This document shows positions 50,497-59,307 of a DNA stretch of 64,000 nucleotides, in pieces. The stretch is from NCBI RefSeq assembly GCF_030506365.1, contig NZ_CP073092.1, forward strand, positions 1,798,001 to 1,862,000. Direction: 5' to 3'. Position 1 is the first letter of the stretch. Each line of letters begins with the position of its first letter. The notes under the pieces were generated by a model. That model searched no databases and was not told the DNA's origin. It saw nothing but the letters and a program-made list of their open reading frames with translations. The position numbers and the translations under genes are program-made. This DNA comes from Corynebacterium tuberculostearicum. Its GTDB lineage: Bacteria > Actinomycetota > Actinomycetes > Mycobacteriales > Mycobacteriaceae.

Positions 50497-51558
50497 ATGT
50501 TTACCAAGAAGTTCACCGCCACCATCGCCACCACCGCTGCTGGTGTGCTCGCCTTGACCGGTTGCGGATCCGTCGAGGACAGCGCCGATACCGCCACCGA
50601 CCAGTCCACCTCTTCTGCCGAAAAGTGGCAGGCACCTGAAGGCCTGTCCGGCGAGGTGGATTACTACTCGGCTAACCCGCAGGGGCTTACCGACGCCCTC
50701 GTGGAGGCCTTCGAAGAAAAGACCGACGTCCACGTAAACGTCTTTGCCGATACCACCGGCAAGATCACCGCCAAGCTCAAGGCCGAGGAAGCCAACCCGC
50801 AGGCTGACGTGGTCTACCTCGCCTCCTGGGCGGCAGCTAGCAAGCAGGAAAAGTCCGGCGCCCTTGAAAAGTACACGCCGGAGGGAGCGGACAAGATTGA
50901 GTCCAAGTGGGCGTCGGAAAGCGGGGCGTTTACCGGCCGCGATGGTTCGGCCCTAGCGCTGGTAACCAACACCAACGTCGTGGACGAGGCCCCGAAGGAC
51001 TGGGAAGATCTCACCGATGAAAAGTACAAGGACCAAATCATCATGCCGGACCCGCGCGAATCCGGTACCGCAGCCGACCTCATCGCGGCCATGGTAGATC
51101 AGTGGGGCGAGGAGAAGACCTGGGATCTCTTTGACAAGCTCTTTGACAACGGCATGATCGTCCAAGGTGCCAATGGCCCAGCGCTGGACCAGGTCACCTC
51201 CGGTTCTCGCGGCATTGTCCTCGGCGGCGTGGACTACTCCGCATACTCCGCGCAGAAGAAGGGCGAGCCGCTCGAGGTTGCTATCCCAACCTCCGGCACC
51301 ACGGTTACCCCGCGCCCAGTCATGATCCTCAAGTCCTCCGATAACAAGGAAGCCGCAGAGGCATTCGTGGACTTCATGTTCTCCGATGAGGCACAGGAGA
51401 TCTCGGCCTCCAAGAACATGATCCCGGCCAATAAGGACATCGCTCCACAGAATGGCCCGAAGCTGGATGAGATTAAGACCCTCAACGATGACCTCGATGG
51501 CCTGGTTTCTCAGTCCAAGGACATCAAGGAAACCTTTGCCAAGCGCTACCTGAAGTAA
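50497..51558 (+). CDS. ABC transporter substrate-binding lipoprotein (PhnS/AfuA-like)
   Basis: Binds the solute outside the membrane. The 353-residue precursor has a lipobox LALTGC (Cys near residue 24), a short Ser/Thr linker, then a family-1 binding fold: GEVDYYSANPQGLTDALVEAFEEKTDVHVNVF (residues about 50-81), the NPQADVVYLASW strand, MPDPRESGTAADLIAAM and FMFSDEAQEISA. This pattern occurs in both 2-aminoethylphosphonate (PhnS) and ferric iron (AfuA/FutA) binding proteins, so substrate cannot be assigned. An AGGAG site lies 8 nt before the ATG. Confidence 0.88.
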   Translation: MFTKKFTATIATTAAGVLALTGCGSVEDSADTATDQSTSSAEKWQAPEGLSGEVDYYSANPQGLTDALVEAFEEKTDVHVNVFADTTGKITAKLKAEEANPQADVVYLASWAAASKQEKSGALEKYTPEGADKIESKWASESGAFTGRDGSALALVTNTNVVDEAPKDWEDLTDEKYKDQIIMPDPRESGTAADLIAAMVDQWGEEKTWDLFDKLFDNGMIVQGANGPALDQVTSGSRGIVLGGVDYSAYSAQKKGEPLEVAIPTSGTTVTPRPVMILKSSDNKEAAEAFVDFMFSDEAQEISASKNMIPANKDIAPQNGPKLDEIKTLNDDLDGLVSQSKDIKETFAKRYLK

Positions 51559-51561
51559 CCG

Positions 51562-53226
51562 ATGAGCTCCACCACCACTCCCCAACGTCGCCTTGGGATC
51601 TACGGGGTCCTTCTCATCTTGCTTGCCCTCGTCGCCGCGCCGCTAGCCTCCGTGCTGGTCAACGCGGCCGTGGGCTACCACGATGAGCCCTCAGCCCTAG
51701 GCAGCATTGTCCAACCGGGCATGCTACGCATCCTTGGCAATACCATCTTGCTGTCCGTGCTGGTCGTGGCTTTTGCCACGCTCATGGCCGCGCCGCTCGC
51801 CTTCCTCCGTTCGTGGACGCGGTTTAGCAGGGCCAATTGGATCGAGATCGTCATCATGATCCCGTTTATGACCCCGCCCTTTGCGGCGGCGATGGCGTGG
51901 ATGGATTTCACCCGCCGCGGTGGTGTGGCCGAGATGCTGCTCGGCCACGGCGCCGGCAAGCTCGCCCACGATGCCATTTACTCGGTGTGGGGTATGGCCT
52001 TCATCATGGCCGCGGAGCTTTTCCCTTTCCTATATCTCATCCTGCGCACCTGCCTGAATTCCATTCCGGCGTCCACGCTGGAGATGGCACAGATAGCCGG
52101 CGCGAGCCGCTGGCAACAAGCCGTGCGCATCATCGCTCCGAACATAATCGGCCCCTTTTCCCTCGGCGCGCTGATTATCTTCATTAAGGCCGCCGGCGAG
52201 TTTGGCACCCCAGTCACGCTTGGCAACGCCATTGGCTACAAGGTGCTCGTCTCCTCCATCCATGAAGACGTCACCATCGACCCCCTTGATTTTTCCAGCG
52301 CCGCTGCCTCCTCGTCGGTGCTCTTTGCTATCGGCGTGGCCGCCTGGGCTTTCCAACAATGGATTTCACGCCGCGACCTCTCCGGCGGTGGCCGAGTAAG
52401 CCGCCCCGTACGTATCCACCTCGGCTCGGTCGGCACCGTCTTCGGCGCTGTGGTGACCGCAATAATCTTCATGGCCGCGGTGGTTATCCCCTACCTTTCC
52501 ATCACCTTGGCCGCGATGACCATTCTGCGCTCGGCCCCGCCTACGCCTAATAACCTGACCTTCGATTACTTTTCCATCGTTGTGCAGATGCCCACCGCTC
52601 AAGAGGCACTTGTTCGCTCCATCGGACTAGGCGCCCTTGGCGCGACCACCGCGGTTGCTCTCGGCGTCCTCGTCACGGTGCTCACCCGCCGCCAAAGCAC
52701 CATTGCCGCAAAATTCAGCGATTTCTTGGCCATCGCCCCCGACACCGTACCCGGCATTGTCCTGGCCATTGGATTTATTTTGCTGTGGAACTCTCCCTGG
52801 CTGCCATGGTCGCCCTACGGCACTATGGGCATGCTAGTTATGGCCTTCACCGTGCTCTTTTTGCCCATGGCCATCCAAAACATCAAGGCTTCAGCAGAGT
52901 CCGTCTCCCCTACCGTCTACGAGGCCGCTGCAATTTCCGGCTCCTCCACTTTGCATACCTTTGGGCGCATCACCCTGCCCCTGCTTGCCCCTGGCATCTT
53001 CGCTGGCTGGCTCCTCGCCTTCTTCGTAGGCATCCGCGAGCTGGTCATGTCCTCGCTCATTCGCCCCAGCCAGGTCAACCTCTTGGCTCCGTGGATTATG
53101 AACCAATTCGATCAAGGCCACCGTGCCGAGGCCATGGCTATGACGCTCATCGGCGTCGGAACCTCCACCGTTGTCTTGGTAGCTATCACCTGGTGGCAAA
53201 ACCGGAAGGCCGCACATGCCCGCTAG
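51562..53226 (+). CDS. Fused double-domain ABC transporter permease
   Basis: The 554-residue protein contains two permease halves of about six helices each. Each half has an EAA-type coupling loop: LEMAQIAGASRWQQAVRIIAPNI in the first and YEAAAISGSSTLHTFGRITLPLL in the second. This fused FbpB-like arrangement replaces the separate PhnU and PhnV proteins of enterobacterial aminoethylphosphonate systems. It begins 3 bp after the binding-protein stop and its last 11 bases overlap the metallophosphoesterase gene, indicating a single operon. Confidence 0.92.
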   Translation: MSSTTTPQRRLGIYGVLLILLALVAAPLASVLVNAAVGYHDEPSALGSIVQPGMLRILGNTILLSVLVVAFATLMAAPLAFLRSWTRFSRANWIEIVIMIPFMTPPFAAAMAWMDFTRRGGVAEMLLGHGAGKLAHDAIYSVWGMAFIMAAELFPFLYLILRTCLNSIPASTLEMAQIAGASRWQQAVRIIAPNIIGPFSLGALIIFIKAAGEFGTPVTLGNAIGYKVLVSSIHEDVTIDPLDFSSAAASSSVLFAIGVAAWAFQQWISRRDLSGGGRVSRPVRIHLGSVGTVFGAVVTAIIFMAAVVIPYLSITLAAMTILRSAPPTPNNLTFDYFSIVVQMPTAQEALVRSIGLGALGATTAVALGVLVTVLTRRQSTIAAKFSDFLAIAPDTVPGIVLAIGFILLWNSPWLPWSPYGTMGMLVMAFTVLFLPMAIQNIKASAESVSPTVYEAAAISGSSTLHTFGRITLPLLAPGIFAGWLLAFFVGIRELVMSSLIRPSQVNLLAPWIMNQFDQGHRAEAMAMTLIGVGTSTVVLVAITWWQNRKAAHAR

Positions 53227-53839
53227 CATTTTTGTCTTTGCCGATCTGCACCTAGGCCGCCCGGGCGCCCCTGGGCTGGACTGGGCCCTGCAAGAACTCG
53301 AAGTTGCCGCCAATAGTGGAGCCACGGCGTGCGTGTGCTTGGGCGATATCATCGACCGCAACGCTGAGGCGTCCGAATTCGTGCCCCAGGCCCGCGCCGT
53401 AATGGCCCACGCTGCCACACTATTCGGCGAGGTCCACTTCATTTCTGGCAACCACGATACCCACCACAACCTGGACTTCCCGCCCGAGGTCACAGTCCAC
53501 GGCACGCAGGTGCACACCTTTCGCATAGGAAACACCACGGTTCTAACCGCAGCGGTGGCCACCGATCCGGACCCGCGCCGCCTCCAGCTTCCGCCGCGCC
53601 CGAGCGACGGCCCCGTCCTCGGCCTCCTACATTCTTCCGTCACCGGTGAGTTTTCTAAAGGCACCTGCCTGCCGCTTTCCGTGGCTGAGCTACAGGCCTG
53701 CGAGGCCGATGCCTGGATCCTTGGGCACGTCCACTCCCCGCACACGCTTGCCGACGCCCCCTTCATCGGCTGGGTCGGCATGGGCTACGGCTTACTCTTC
53801 GACCCCGATACGTGCCAAGTCACACGTTTGCCTAGCTAG
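53216..53839 (+). CDS. Small calcineurin-like metallophosphoesterase in the ABC operon
   Basis: The 207-residue protein has the calcineurin-like metal motifs: FVFADLHLG (D-x-H) at residue 6, VCLGDIIDRN (GDxxDR-like), ISGNHDTHH (GNHD) and a late WILGHVHSP (GHxH). There is no signal peptide, so it acts in the cytoplasm. Translational coupling to the permease (11-bp overlap) suggests it processes the imported compound, for example a phosphoester or phosphodiester. It is shorter than most YfcE or Icc-type enzymes. The exact substrate is unknown. Confidence 0.88.
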   Translation: MPASIFVFADLHLGRPGAPGLDWALQELEVAANSGATACVCLGDIIDRNAEASEFVPQARAVMAHAATLFGEVHFISGNHDTHHNLDFPPEVTVHGTQVHTFRIGNTTVLTAAVATDPDPRRLQLPPRPSDGPVLGLLHSSVTGEFSKGTCLPLSVAELQACEADAWILGHVHSPHTLADAPFIGWVGMGYGLLFDPDTCQVTRLPS

Positions 53840-53864
53840 ATCCGTTCCCCACAAATCCCCCTCA

Positions 53865-53870
53865 TATTCT
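53865..53870 (+). promoter_or_regulatory. Possible -10 hexamer of the GntR-MFS operon
   Basis: TATTCT lies just upstream of the palindromic operators, so the transcription start would fall inside the operator. Confidence 0.4.
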
Positions 53871-53872
53871 TG

Positions 53873-53896
53873 CTTGCATGCAAGCTTGCATGCAAG
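53873..53896. promoter_or_regulatory. Two abutting 12-bp palindromes CTTGCATGCAAG
   Basis: The palindrome CTTGCATGCAAG occurs twice without a gap (53873-53884 and 53885-53896), 9 bp before the GntR start codon at 53905 and at the expected transcription start. This is a likely operator for autorepression by the GntR protein encoded next. No further copy was found elsewhere in the window, including in front of the ABC operon. Confidence 0.75.
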
Positions 53897-53904
53897 ATGG
53901 ATAC

Positions 53905-54549
53905 ATGTCCAATGAACGAATGCAGCCCGCGGCGGAGCGCGCCTATGACTTCGTCAAAGAGAAGATCATTGACGGCTCCTTCGAGCCCTCGCAGATGCTT
54001 TCCGAGGCCTCCCTGGCTACCGAAATGGGAATTAGCCGCACCCCGATGCACGAGGCTTTCCTGCGCCTAGAGGTCGAAGGCTTTCTACAGCTCTACCCCA
54101 GGCGGGGTGCACTCATCGTGCCGATCAGCCCGCAAGAAATCCGCGAGGTCTATGAGGCACGCTTGCTCGTGGATAGGCACTGTGCTGAAAAGATCTGCGC
54201 AATGTCTGATGCCGAGCGCGCGGACATCGCTGATCAGCTGGACGCGACCATCGCGGAGCAGGACACTGCGTTGGATGGCGCAGACCTGCATGCCTATACG
54301 CATCTTGATGCGCGTTTCCACCAGATCATCATGGATGGCGGGGCCAATAGCCTGCTGGCCGGGCTGGGACACCAGCTGCGCGAACGCCAGCAGCGTTTTA
54401 CCGCCACGGCCATTGGCCGCAATGTGGCCCGCGCCCGCACCTTCGTAGATCAGCACCGCACGCTTGCCGATGCCCTCCGCACCGGCGACCTCGACGCCTA
54501 CCTTTCCGCATTGGACACCCACCTAACCAACTCGAGGAATCAACTATGA
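53905..54549 (+). CDS. GntR-family regulator, FCD (FadR) subfamily
   Basis: About 214 residues. An N-terminal winged helix (AERAYDFVKEKIIDGSFEPSQMLSEASLATEMGISRTPMHEAFLRLEVEGFL, residues about 7-57) is followed by an all-helical FCD domain with LLVDRHCAEKI and the metal or ligand site HLDARFHQIIMDGG. Effectors of this group are usually small carboxylic acids. ATG 53905 (MSNERMQP) is chosen; the frame's earlier ATG at 53878 lies within the operator. It overlaps the MFS gene by 4 bp. Confidence 0.9.
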   Translation: MSNERMQPAAERAYDFVKEKIIDGSFEPSQMLSEASLATEMGISRTPMHEAFLRLEVEGFLQLYPRRGALIVPISPQEIREVYEARLLVDRHCAEKICAMSDAERADIADQLDATIAEQDTALDGADLHAYTHLDARFHQIIMDGGANSLLAGLGHQLRERQQRFTATAIGRNVARARTFVDQHRTLADALRTGDLDAYLSALDTHLTNSRNQL

Positions 54550-55778
54550 CCGAAAAGTTTGCCAAACACTCATGGTTTCCCGTCGCTGGCAGCATGGTCG
54601 CTGTCGCGTGGGGCGGCAATGAGTTCACCCCTCTCCTAGTCATGTACCGCGAGGAGTCACACTTCTCGCAGGTTACCGTCAATGGCCTCTTGGCCGCCTA
54701 TGTGCTCGGCATCGTGCCTGCGCTGCTGATTTCTGGCCCGCTTTCGGACTACATCGGCCGCCGCCCCACGATGCTGCCTGCCGCGCCACTATCGCTGCTC
54801 GGTTCCTTCCTTCTGTCCATCGCACCGAACGAGCCACTCGTCATCGCCGTGGGCCGCATCATGTGCGGCTTGGCTTTGGGCATCGTCATGGCGGTCGGCT
54901 CCACGTGGGTGGCAGAGCTCATCACCCGCGCTGGCGGCGATCCTGCCGCCGGCCCGCGCCACGCCTCCATGTGCCTGACATTAGGCTTCCTCATCGGCGC
55001 CGGCCTCGCATCGGTGCTGGCCCAGTGGGGCCCGTGGCCGACCCACTTGGCGTATATCCTGCACATCCTCCTCACCGTCGCCACCGCTGTCTGGCTGATG
55101 AAGACCCCGGAAACCCGCCCGCCGCGTGGCGCTACGGTAAAAGACACCTTCCTTGACCTGAGCATCCGCGACATGCTGCGCATGCTGCACATTCCCTCCG
55201 CAGCGCACCGCCGCTTCGTGCGCATTGTTCTGCCGGTCGCCCCGTGGGTCTTCGGCTGCGCTGGCGCCGCCTATGCCCTCCTGCCCCAGCTTCTGTCCGA
55301 GTCCGCTGGCGATGCCCCCATCGCTTTTTCCGGCCTGATGACCGTTATCACCTTGGGCTGCGGCGTTGGCATCCAGATGCTCGGCAAGGTTATCGATACC
55401 AGCCGCTCCGCACGCGCTTCCGCGGTTGCCATGGGCGTTATCACCGTCGGCACCATCCTCGGCGCGGTTGCCTCCCATACTCGCTCCCTGCCGCTCGGCA
55501 TCGCCGGTGCCGCTGTCATGGGTGCAGGCTACGGCCTCGCCCTTGTCGCCGGTCTCTCCGAGGTCCAGCGCATCGCCCGCGCCGAAGAACTCGCCGGCCT
55601 CACCGCCGTGTACTACTCGGTCTCCTATACCGGCTTCTTTATCCCCATGGCCTTCAGCGCACTCGCGCCGCTGCTCGGCTTTACCACCCTATTCCTCATT
55701 GGCGCTGTGCTTGCACTGTGCTGCCTCGTTAACGTCGTCCTCGGCTGGCGCGCTCACCTGCCCGGCCCGGTCCGTTAA
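54546..55778 (+). CDS. MFS transporter coupled to the GntR regulator
   Basis: The 410-residue protein has 12 hydrophobic helices, with the MFS loop motif GPLSDYIGRRPTMLP between helices 2 and 3 and a charged middle loop (ETRPPRGATVKDTFLDL). It is translated by ATGA overlap with the GntR gene and is the probable target of that regulator. It may transport the regulator's ligand; whether that relates to the ABC importer upstream is inference from adjacency. A bidirectional terminator follows. Confidence 0.88.
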   Translation: MTEKFAKHSWFPVAGSMVAVAWGGNEFTPLLVMYREESHFSQVTVNGLLAAYVLGIVPALLISGPLSDYIGRRPTMLPAAPLSLLGSFLLSIAPNEPLVIAVGRIMCGLALGIVMAVGSTWVAELITRAGGDPAAGPRHASMCLTLGFLIGAGLASVLAQWGPWPTHLAYILHILLTVATAVWLMKTPETRPPRGATVKDTFLDLSIRDMLRMLHIPSAAHRRFVRIVLPVAPWVFGCAGAAYALLPQLLSESAGDAPIAFSGLMTVITLGCGVGIQMLGKVIDTSRSARASAVAMGVITVGTILGAVASHTRSLPLGIAGAAVMGAGYGLALVAGLSEVQRIARAEELAGLTAVYYSVSYTGFFIPMAFSALAPLLGFTTLFLIGAVLALCCLVNVVLGWRAHLPGPVR

Positions 55779-55796
55779 GTCCTATCACTCATAAAA

Positions 55797-55825
55797 AATT
55801 GCCCAGCCAGTGCGGCTGGGCAATT
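55797..55825. terminator. Bidirectional terminator between the MFS gene and ileS
   Basis: A perfect 12-bp stem (AATTGCCCAGCC, 55797-55808, and 55814-55825) with loop AGTGC, flanked by AAAAAA on the left and ACTTTTA on the right, between two convergent genes. Confidence 0.92.
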
Positions 55826-55848
55826 ACTTTTAGGTGGCAAGTTACGCG

Positions 55849-58800
55849 CTACTGCTTAACGACGGTAGCGTTAACCCCCTTCACCACCTCGTGCACGTCC
55901 GCACCATCGAGCGCCTCGGTGGTCACCTGGAAATCGGTGGCGAGCACTTCACCGGCGATGTGGTCGGCGTGACGCTCCGCCCAGGCCTTCTTCTCCTCTG
56001 GGACAGAGAGCACGGCCGCGATGCGGTCCGAGACCTCGAACCCAGAAGCCTTGCGGGCATCCTGGAGGCCGCGGATAACGTCCGCCGCCCAGCCTTCGGC
56101 CTCGAGCTCTTCGGTCACCTCGGTATCGAGTACTACCAGGCCGTCGAGGCCTTCGATACGCGCGGTCGACTTCGGATTCGCTGCCTGTAGGCGCTCGGTG
56201 TACTCATCCGGGCCAAGCACGATATCGCCGTCCACTACAACCTCTTCGCCGCGGCGTTCGTAGTTGCCCGCCTTGAGGTTCTTGATGGCGCGCTGCACGT
56301 CCTTGCCCAAGCGCGGGCCGGCAACCTTCGCGTTGCAAACCACCTGGAAGGTACCTACCGAATCGACGTCGTCCGTAAGCTCAACTTCCTTAACGTTGAC
56401 CTCGTCGCGGATGATATCGGCAAAGTCCGCCAGGCGCTGCGCCCCATTGAGGGCCACCGTCAACTTCGGCAACGGCAAGCGGTTGCGCAGCTTATTGGAC
56501 TTGCGCACCGACGACGCTGCCGAAGCGACCGCGCGGGTCGCATCCATCGCAGAGACAAGCTCTGCATCGGACGGGTAGTCCGCAGCCTGCGGGTAATCCG
56601 CCAGGTGCACCGAACGCTCACCGGTCAGTCCACGGTAGATAACCTCTGCCACGTGCGGCAGCAGCGGTGCCACCACGCGAGTCACAGTCTCCAGCACGGT
56701 GTACAAGGTATTAAACGCCTCAGGATGGGCGTCCTCGCCCTCCCAGAAACGATCGCGCGAGCGACGGACGTACCAGTTGGTCAGGACGTCGGCAAACAGG
56801 CGCACCTCTTCGGTTGCCGTGGCGATATCGGTATCGGCAAGCGCCGCGTTGACATTGGCCACGACATCGTGGGTCTTGGCCAAGATGTAGCGGTCCAAAA
56901 CATGCGTGGAGCTGGTGTCGAACTTTGCTTCCTTCTCTGCGTAGAGCTGCAGGAAGGTATAGGCATTCCAGATAGGCAGGATAGCCTGGCGCACGCCCTC
57001 GCGAATGCCCTGCTCGGTCACGATGAGGTTGCCTCCGCGCAGGATAGGCGAAGACATCAGGAACCAGCGCATGGCATCCGAGCCATCGCGATCAAAGACC
57101 TCGTTGACGTTCGGATAGTTGCCCTTGGACTTAGACATCTTAAGGCCATCGTTGCCCAGCACGATGCCATGGGCCACGACCTTCTTATACGCCGGGCGAT
57201 CAAAAAGCGCGGTGGACAGCGCGTGCATCACATAGAACCAACCACGCGTCTGACCGGAGTACTCCACAATGAAGTCGGACGGCGAGTGGGTTTCAAACCA
57301 TTCCTTATTCTCGAATGGGTAGTGCTTCTGCGCAAACGGCATCGAGCCGGACTCGAACCAGCAATCCAGCACGTCTGGCACGCGGCGCATCATCGACTTA
57401 CCGGTCGGATCATCCGGGTTCGGGCGCACCAACTCGTCGATGTGCGGACGGTGCAGCGACTCCGGACGGACACCGAAGTCGCGTTCCAGCTCATCCAAGG
57501 AGCCGTAGACATCCATACGCGGGTAATTGTCATCATCAGACATCCACACTGGGATAGGCGCACCCCAGTAGCGGGTACGGGAGATATTCCAGTCGCGCGC
57601 CCCCTCGAGCCACTTGCCAAATTGGCCGTCCCGGATATGCTCCGGCAGCCACTCAATCTCCTTGTGGTTGAGCTCCACCATGCGATCGCGGAACTCGGTC
57701 ACCTTCACGAACCAGGCCGGCAGCGCCATGTAGATAAGCGGCTCGCCCGAGCGCCACGAGTGCGGATAGGAGTGCTCGATGGTTACGTGGCGCACCACTC
57801 GCCCAGCAGCCTTCAGGTCCTTGATGATGTCCTTATTCCCATCAAAGACCAGCTGGCCCTCATAAGGCGGAACCTGCGAGGTGAACTTACCGTCCTCATC
57901 CACTGGGATAACCAGCTCGATGTCGTACTGGTTGGTGGTATTCATATCGTCTTCACCAAACGCAGGAGCCTGGTGTACCACACCGGTGCCGTCCTCTGTG
58001 GTGACGTAATCAGCGATCAAGACCTGGTAGGCATTGCGCAGATCCGGGAAGAAGCCGAAGATAGGCTCATAGGTAAAGCCCTCGAGTTGCGCGCCGGTAA
58101 ACGTCTCCAGTACCTCGGCCTCCCCTAGTTCCTTCTCCAAGGTGGCCAGCAGGTTTTCCGCCATGATGAAGGTACGGCCGGCGAAATCACCCTCCGTAGC
58201 CTTAAAGAGCACGTAAGTAACCTCTGGATGAACCGCCAAGGCCTCGTTCGAAGGCAAGGTCCAGGGGGTGGTGGTCCAGGCGAGGAAGGAGGCGTCGGCA
58301 AGCGCAGGGTGCTCCGCCAACGTCTTTTCTGCCGCGCTTCCCTCGCGCGCGCCCTCCACTGGGAAGGTAACGGTCAGGGTCGGATCCTGGCGCATCTTAT
58401 AGGAATCGTCCAGGCGGGTCTCCTGATTGGACAAAGAAGTGTGCTCCGCCCAAGAGTACGGAAGAACTCGGAAGCCCTTGTAGATGAGGCCCTTGTCATA
58501 GAGCTCCTTGAACGCCCACATGACCGATTCCATGTAGTTGATATCCATGGTCTTGTAGCCGTTGTCAAAGTCCACCCAGCGGGCCTGGCGGTTGACGTAC
58601 TCTTCCCACTCGTCGGTGTATTCCAGCACGGACTTGGCGCAGTATTCATTGAACTTTTCCAAGCCCATGTCCTCGATCTGCGCCTTTTCAGTGATACCCA
58701 GCTGCTTTTCCGCCTCCAGCTCAGCGGGCAGACCGTGGGTATCCCAGCCGAAGACACGAGGCACGTAATTGCCGGCCATGGTGCGATAGCGCGGGACGAT

Positions 58801-59019
58801 ATCCTTCACATAACCGGTCAGCAGGTGTCCATAGTGCGGCAAGCCGTTTGCGAATGGAGGGCCATCATAAAAGATGTACTCTGGGCAGTCCTTGGTCTTT
58901 TCTAGCGAAGCCTGGAAGGTATCATCCTGCTTCCAGTACTTCTGGACTTCCTCTTCCATATCTGGGAAGCGGCTGGAGCCGCCAGTCATGTCGACCTTGG
59001 GGTAAACCTTTTTCGCCAT
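55849..59019 (-). CDS. ileS: Isoleucyl-tRNA synthetase
   Basis: Charges tRNA-Ile. The 1056-residue class I synthetase carries the HIGH-type motif in [17 protein letters not shown] near residue 55 and the KMSKS motif in [16 protein letters not shown] near residue 630, with the CP1 editing domain between ([17 protein letters not shown]) and an anticodon-binding C-terminal part. Length above 1000 fits the eukaryotic-like IleRS type found in Actinobacteria. Expression is under a T-box riboswitch in its 5' leader. It contains one copy of the repeated 11-mer (58293-58303). Confidence 0.97.
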   Translation of the reverse strand: MAKKVYPKVDMTGGSSRFPDMEEEVQKYWKQDDTFQASLEKTKDCPEYIFYDGPPFANGLPHYGHLLTGYVKDIVPRYRTMAGNYVPRVFGWDTHGLPAELEAEKQLGITEKAQIEDMGLEKFNEYCAKSVLEYTDEWEEYVNRQARWVDFDNGYKTMDINYMESVMWAFKELYDKGLIYKGFRVLPYSWAEHTSLSNQETRLDDSYKMRQDPTLTVTFPVEGAREGSAAEKTLAEHPALADASFLAWTTTPWTLPSNEALAVHPEVTYVLFKATEGDFAGRTFIMAENLLATLEKELGEAEVLETFTGAQLEGFTYEPIFGFFPDLRNAYQVLIADYVTTEDGTGVVHQAPAFGEDDMNTTNQYDIELVIPVDEDGKFTSQVPPYEGQLVFDGNKDIIKDLKAAGRVVRHVTIEHSYPHSWRSGEPLIYMALPAWFVKVTEFRDRMVELNHKEIEWLPEHIRDGQFGKWLEGARDWNISRTRYWGAPIPVWMSDDDNYPRMDVYGSLDELERDFGVRPESLHRPHIDELVRPNPDDPTGKSMMRRVPDVLDCWFESGSMPFAQKHYPFENKEWFETHSPSDFIVEYSGQTRGWFYVMHALSTALFDRPAYKKVVAHGIVLGNDGLKMSKSKGNYPNVNEVFDRDGSDAMRWFLMSSPILRGGNLIVTEQGIREGVRQAILPIWNAYTFLQLYAEKEAKFDTSSTHVLDRYILAKTHDVVANVNAALADTDIATATEEVRLFADVLTNWYVRRSRDRFWEGEDAHPEAFNTLYTVLETVTRVVAPLLPHVAEVIYRGLTGERSVHLADYPQAADYPSDAELVSAMDATRAVASAASSVRKSNKLRNRLPLPKLTVALNGAQRLADFADIIRDEVNVKEVELTDDVDSVGTFQVVCNAKVAGPRLGKDVQRAIKNLKAGNYERRGEEVVVDGDIVLGPDEYTERLQAANPKSTARIEGLDGLVVLDTEVTEELEAEGWAADVIRGLQDARKASGFEVSDRIAAVLSVPEEKKAWAERHADHIAGEVLATDFQVTTEALDGADVHEVVKGVNATVVKQ

Positions 59020-59207
59020 AATTATCCTTCACTCTTAACACGGTGCAGGGACGCGCCTTAAAGGCTCGCGGTACCACCCTGCTTGAGCCCGAAGGCTCCG
59101 CTTCGTTTCGGTGAAGGAGTTGACGGTCCCACCCGTTCAGTTCTACTGGGCCACACTGGCTGTTCTTCTGAATTGCTCCCCGGTGATGGCCGGATCACTG
59201 CGTGTAG
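59020..59207 (-). promoter_or_regulatory. T-box riboswitch controlling ileS translation
   Basis: On the reverse strand the leader contains the conserved T-box AGGGTGGTACCGCG (59080-59067). A short hairpin near the 5' end has CCGG arms around CCATCA, which presents an ATC isoleucine specifier (59187-59185) in its terminal loop, as in the ultrashort stem I class of actinobacterial ileS leaders. The ribosome site GTGAAGGA (59032-59025) has an exact 8-nt complement TCCTTCAC at 59118-59111, so start-site sequestration rather than termination is the likely output; no T-run terminator is present. Confidence 0.92.
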
Positions 59208-59212
59208 GCCAC

Positions 59213-59218
59213 AGTATA
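59213..59218 (-). promoter_or_regulatory. -10 hexamer for the ileS T-box leader
   Basis: TATACT on the reverse strand, placing the transcript start near 59206, just before stem I. Confidence 0.6.
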
Positions 59219-59294
59219 GCGCCCCAGAATCTTCGTGCACAAGAAGTTATCCACAGGCTAAAAATTTTCCCTTGTGGGGGCTTGCGCGGGGAAA

Positions 59295-59300
59295 TACATT
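59295..59300 (+). promoter_or_regulatory. -10 hexamer of the HNH gene
   Basis: TACATT ends 7 nt before the GTG start at 59308, consistent with a leaderless mRNA and supporting the GTG. Confidence 0.5.
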
Positions 59301-59307
59301 GTGAGTC

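Noticed and set aside
56605..58128. A 507-codon + strand frame
   Set aside because: It lies wholly opposite ileS, which has clear catalytic motifs; the frame is a codon-bias shadow.
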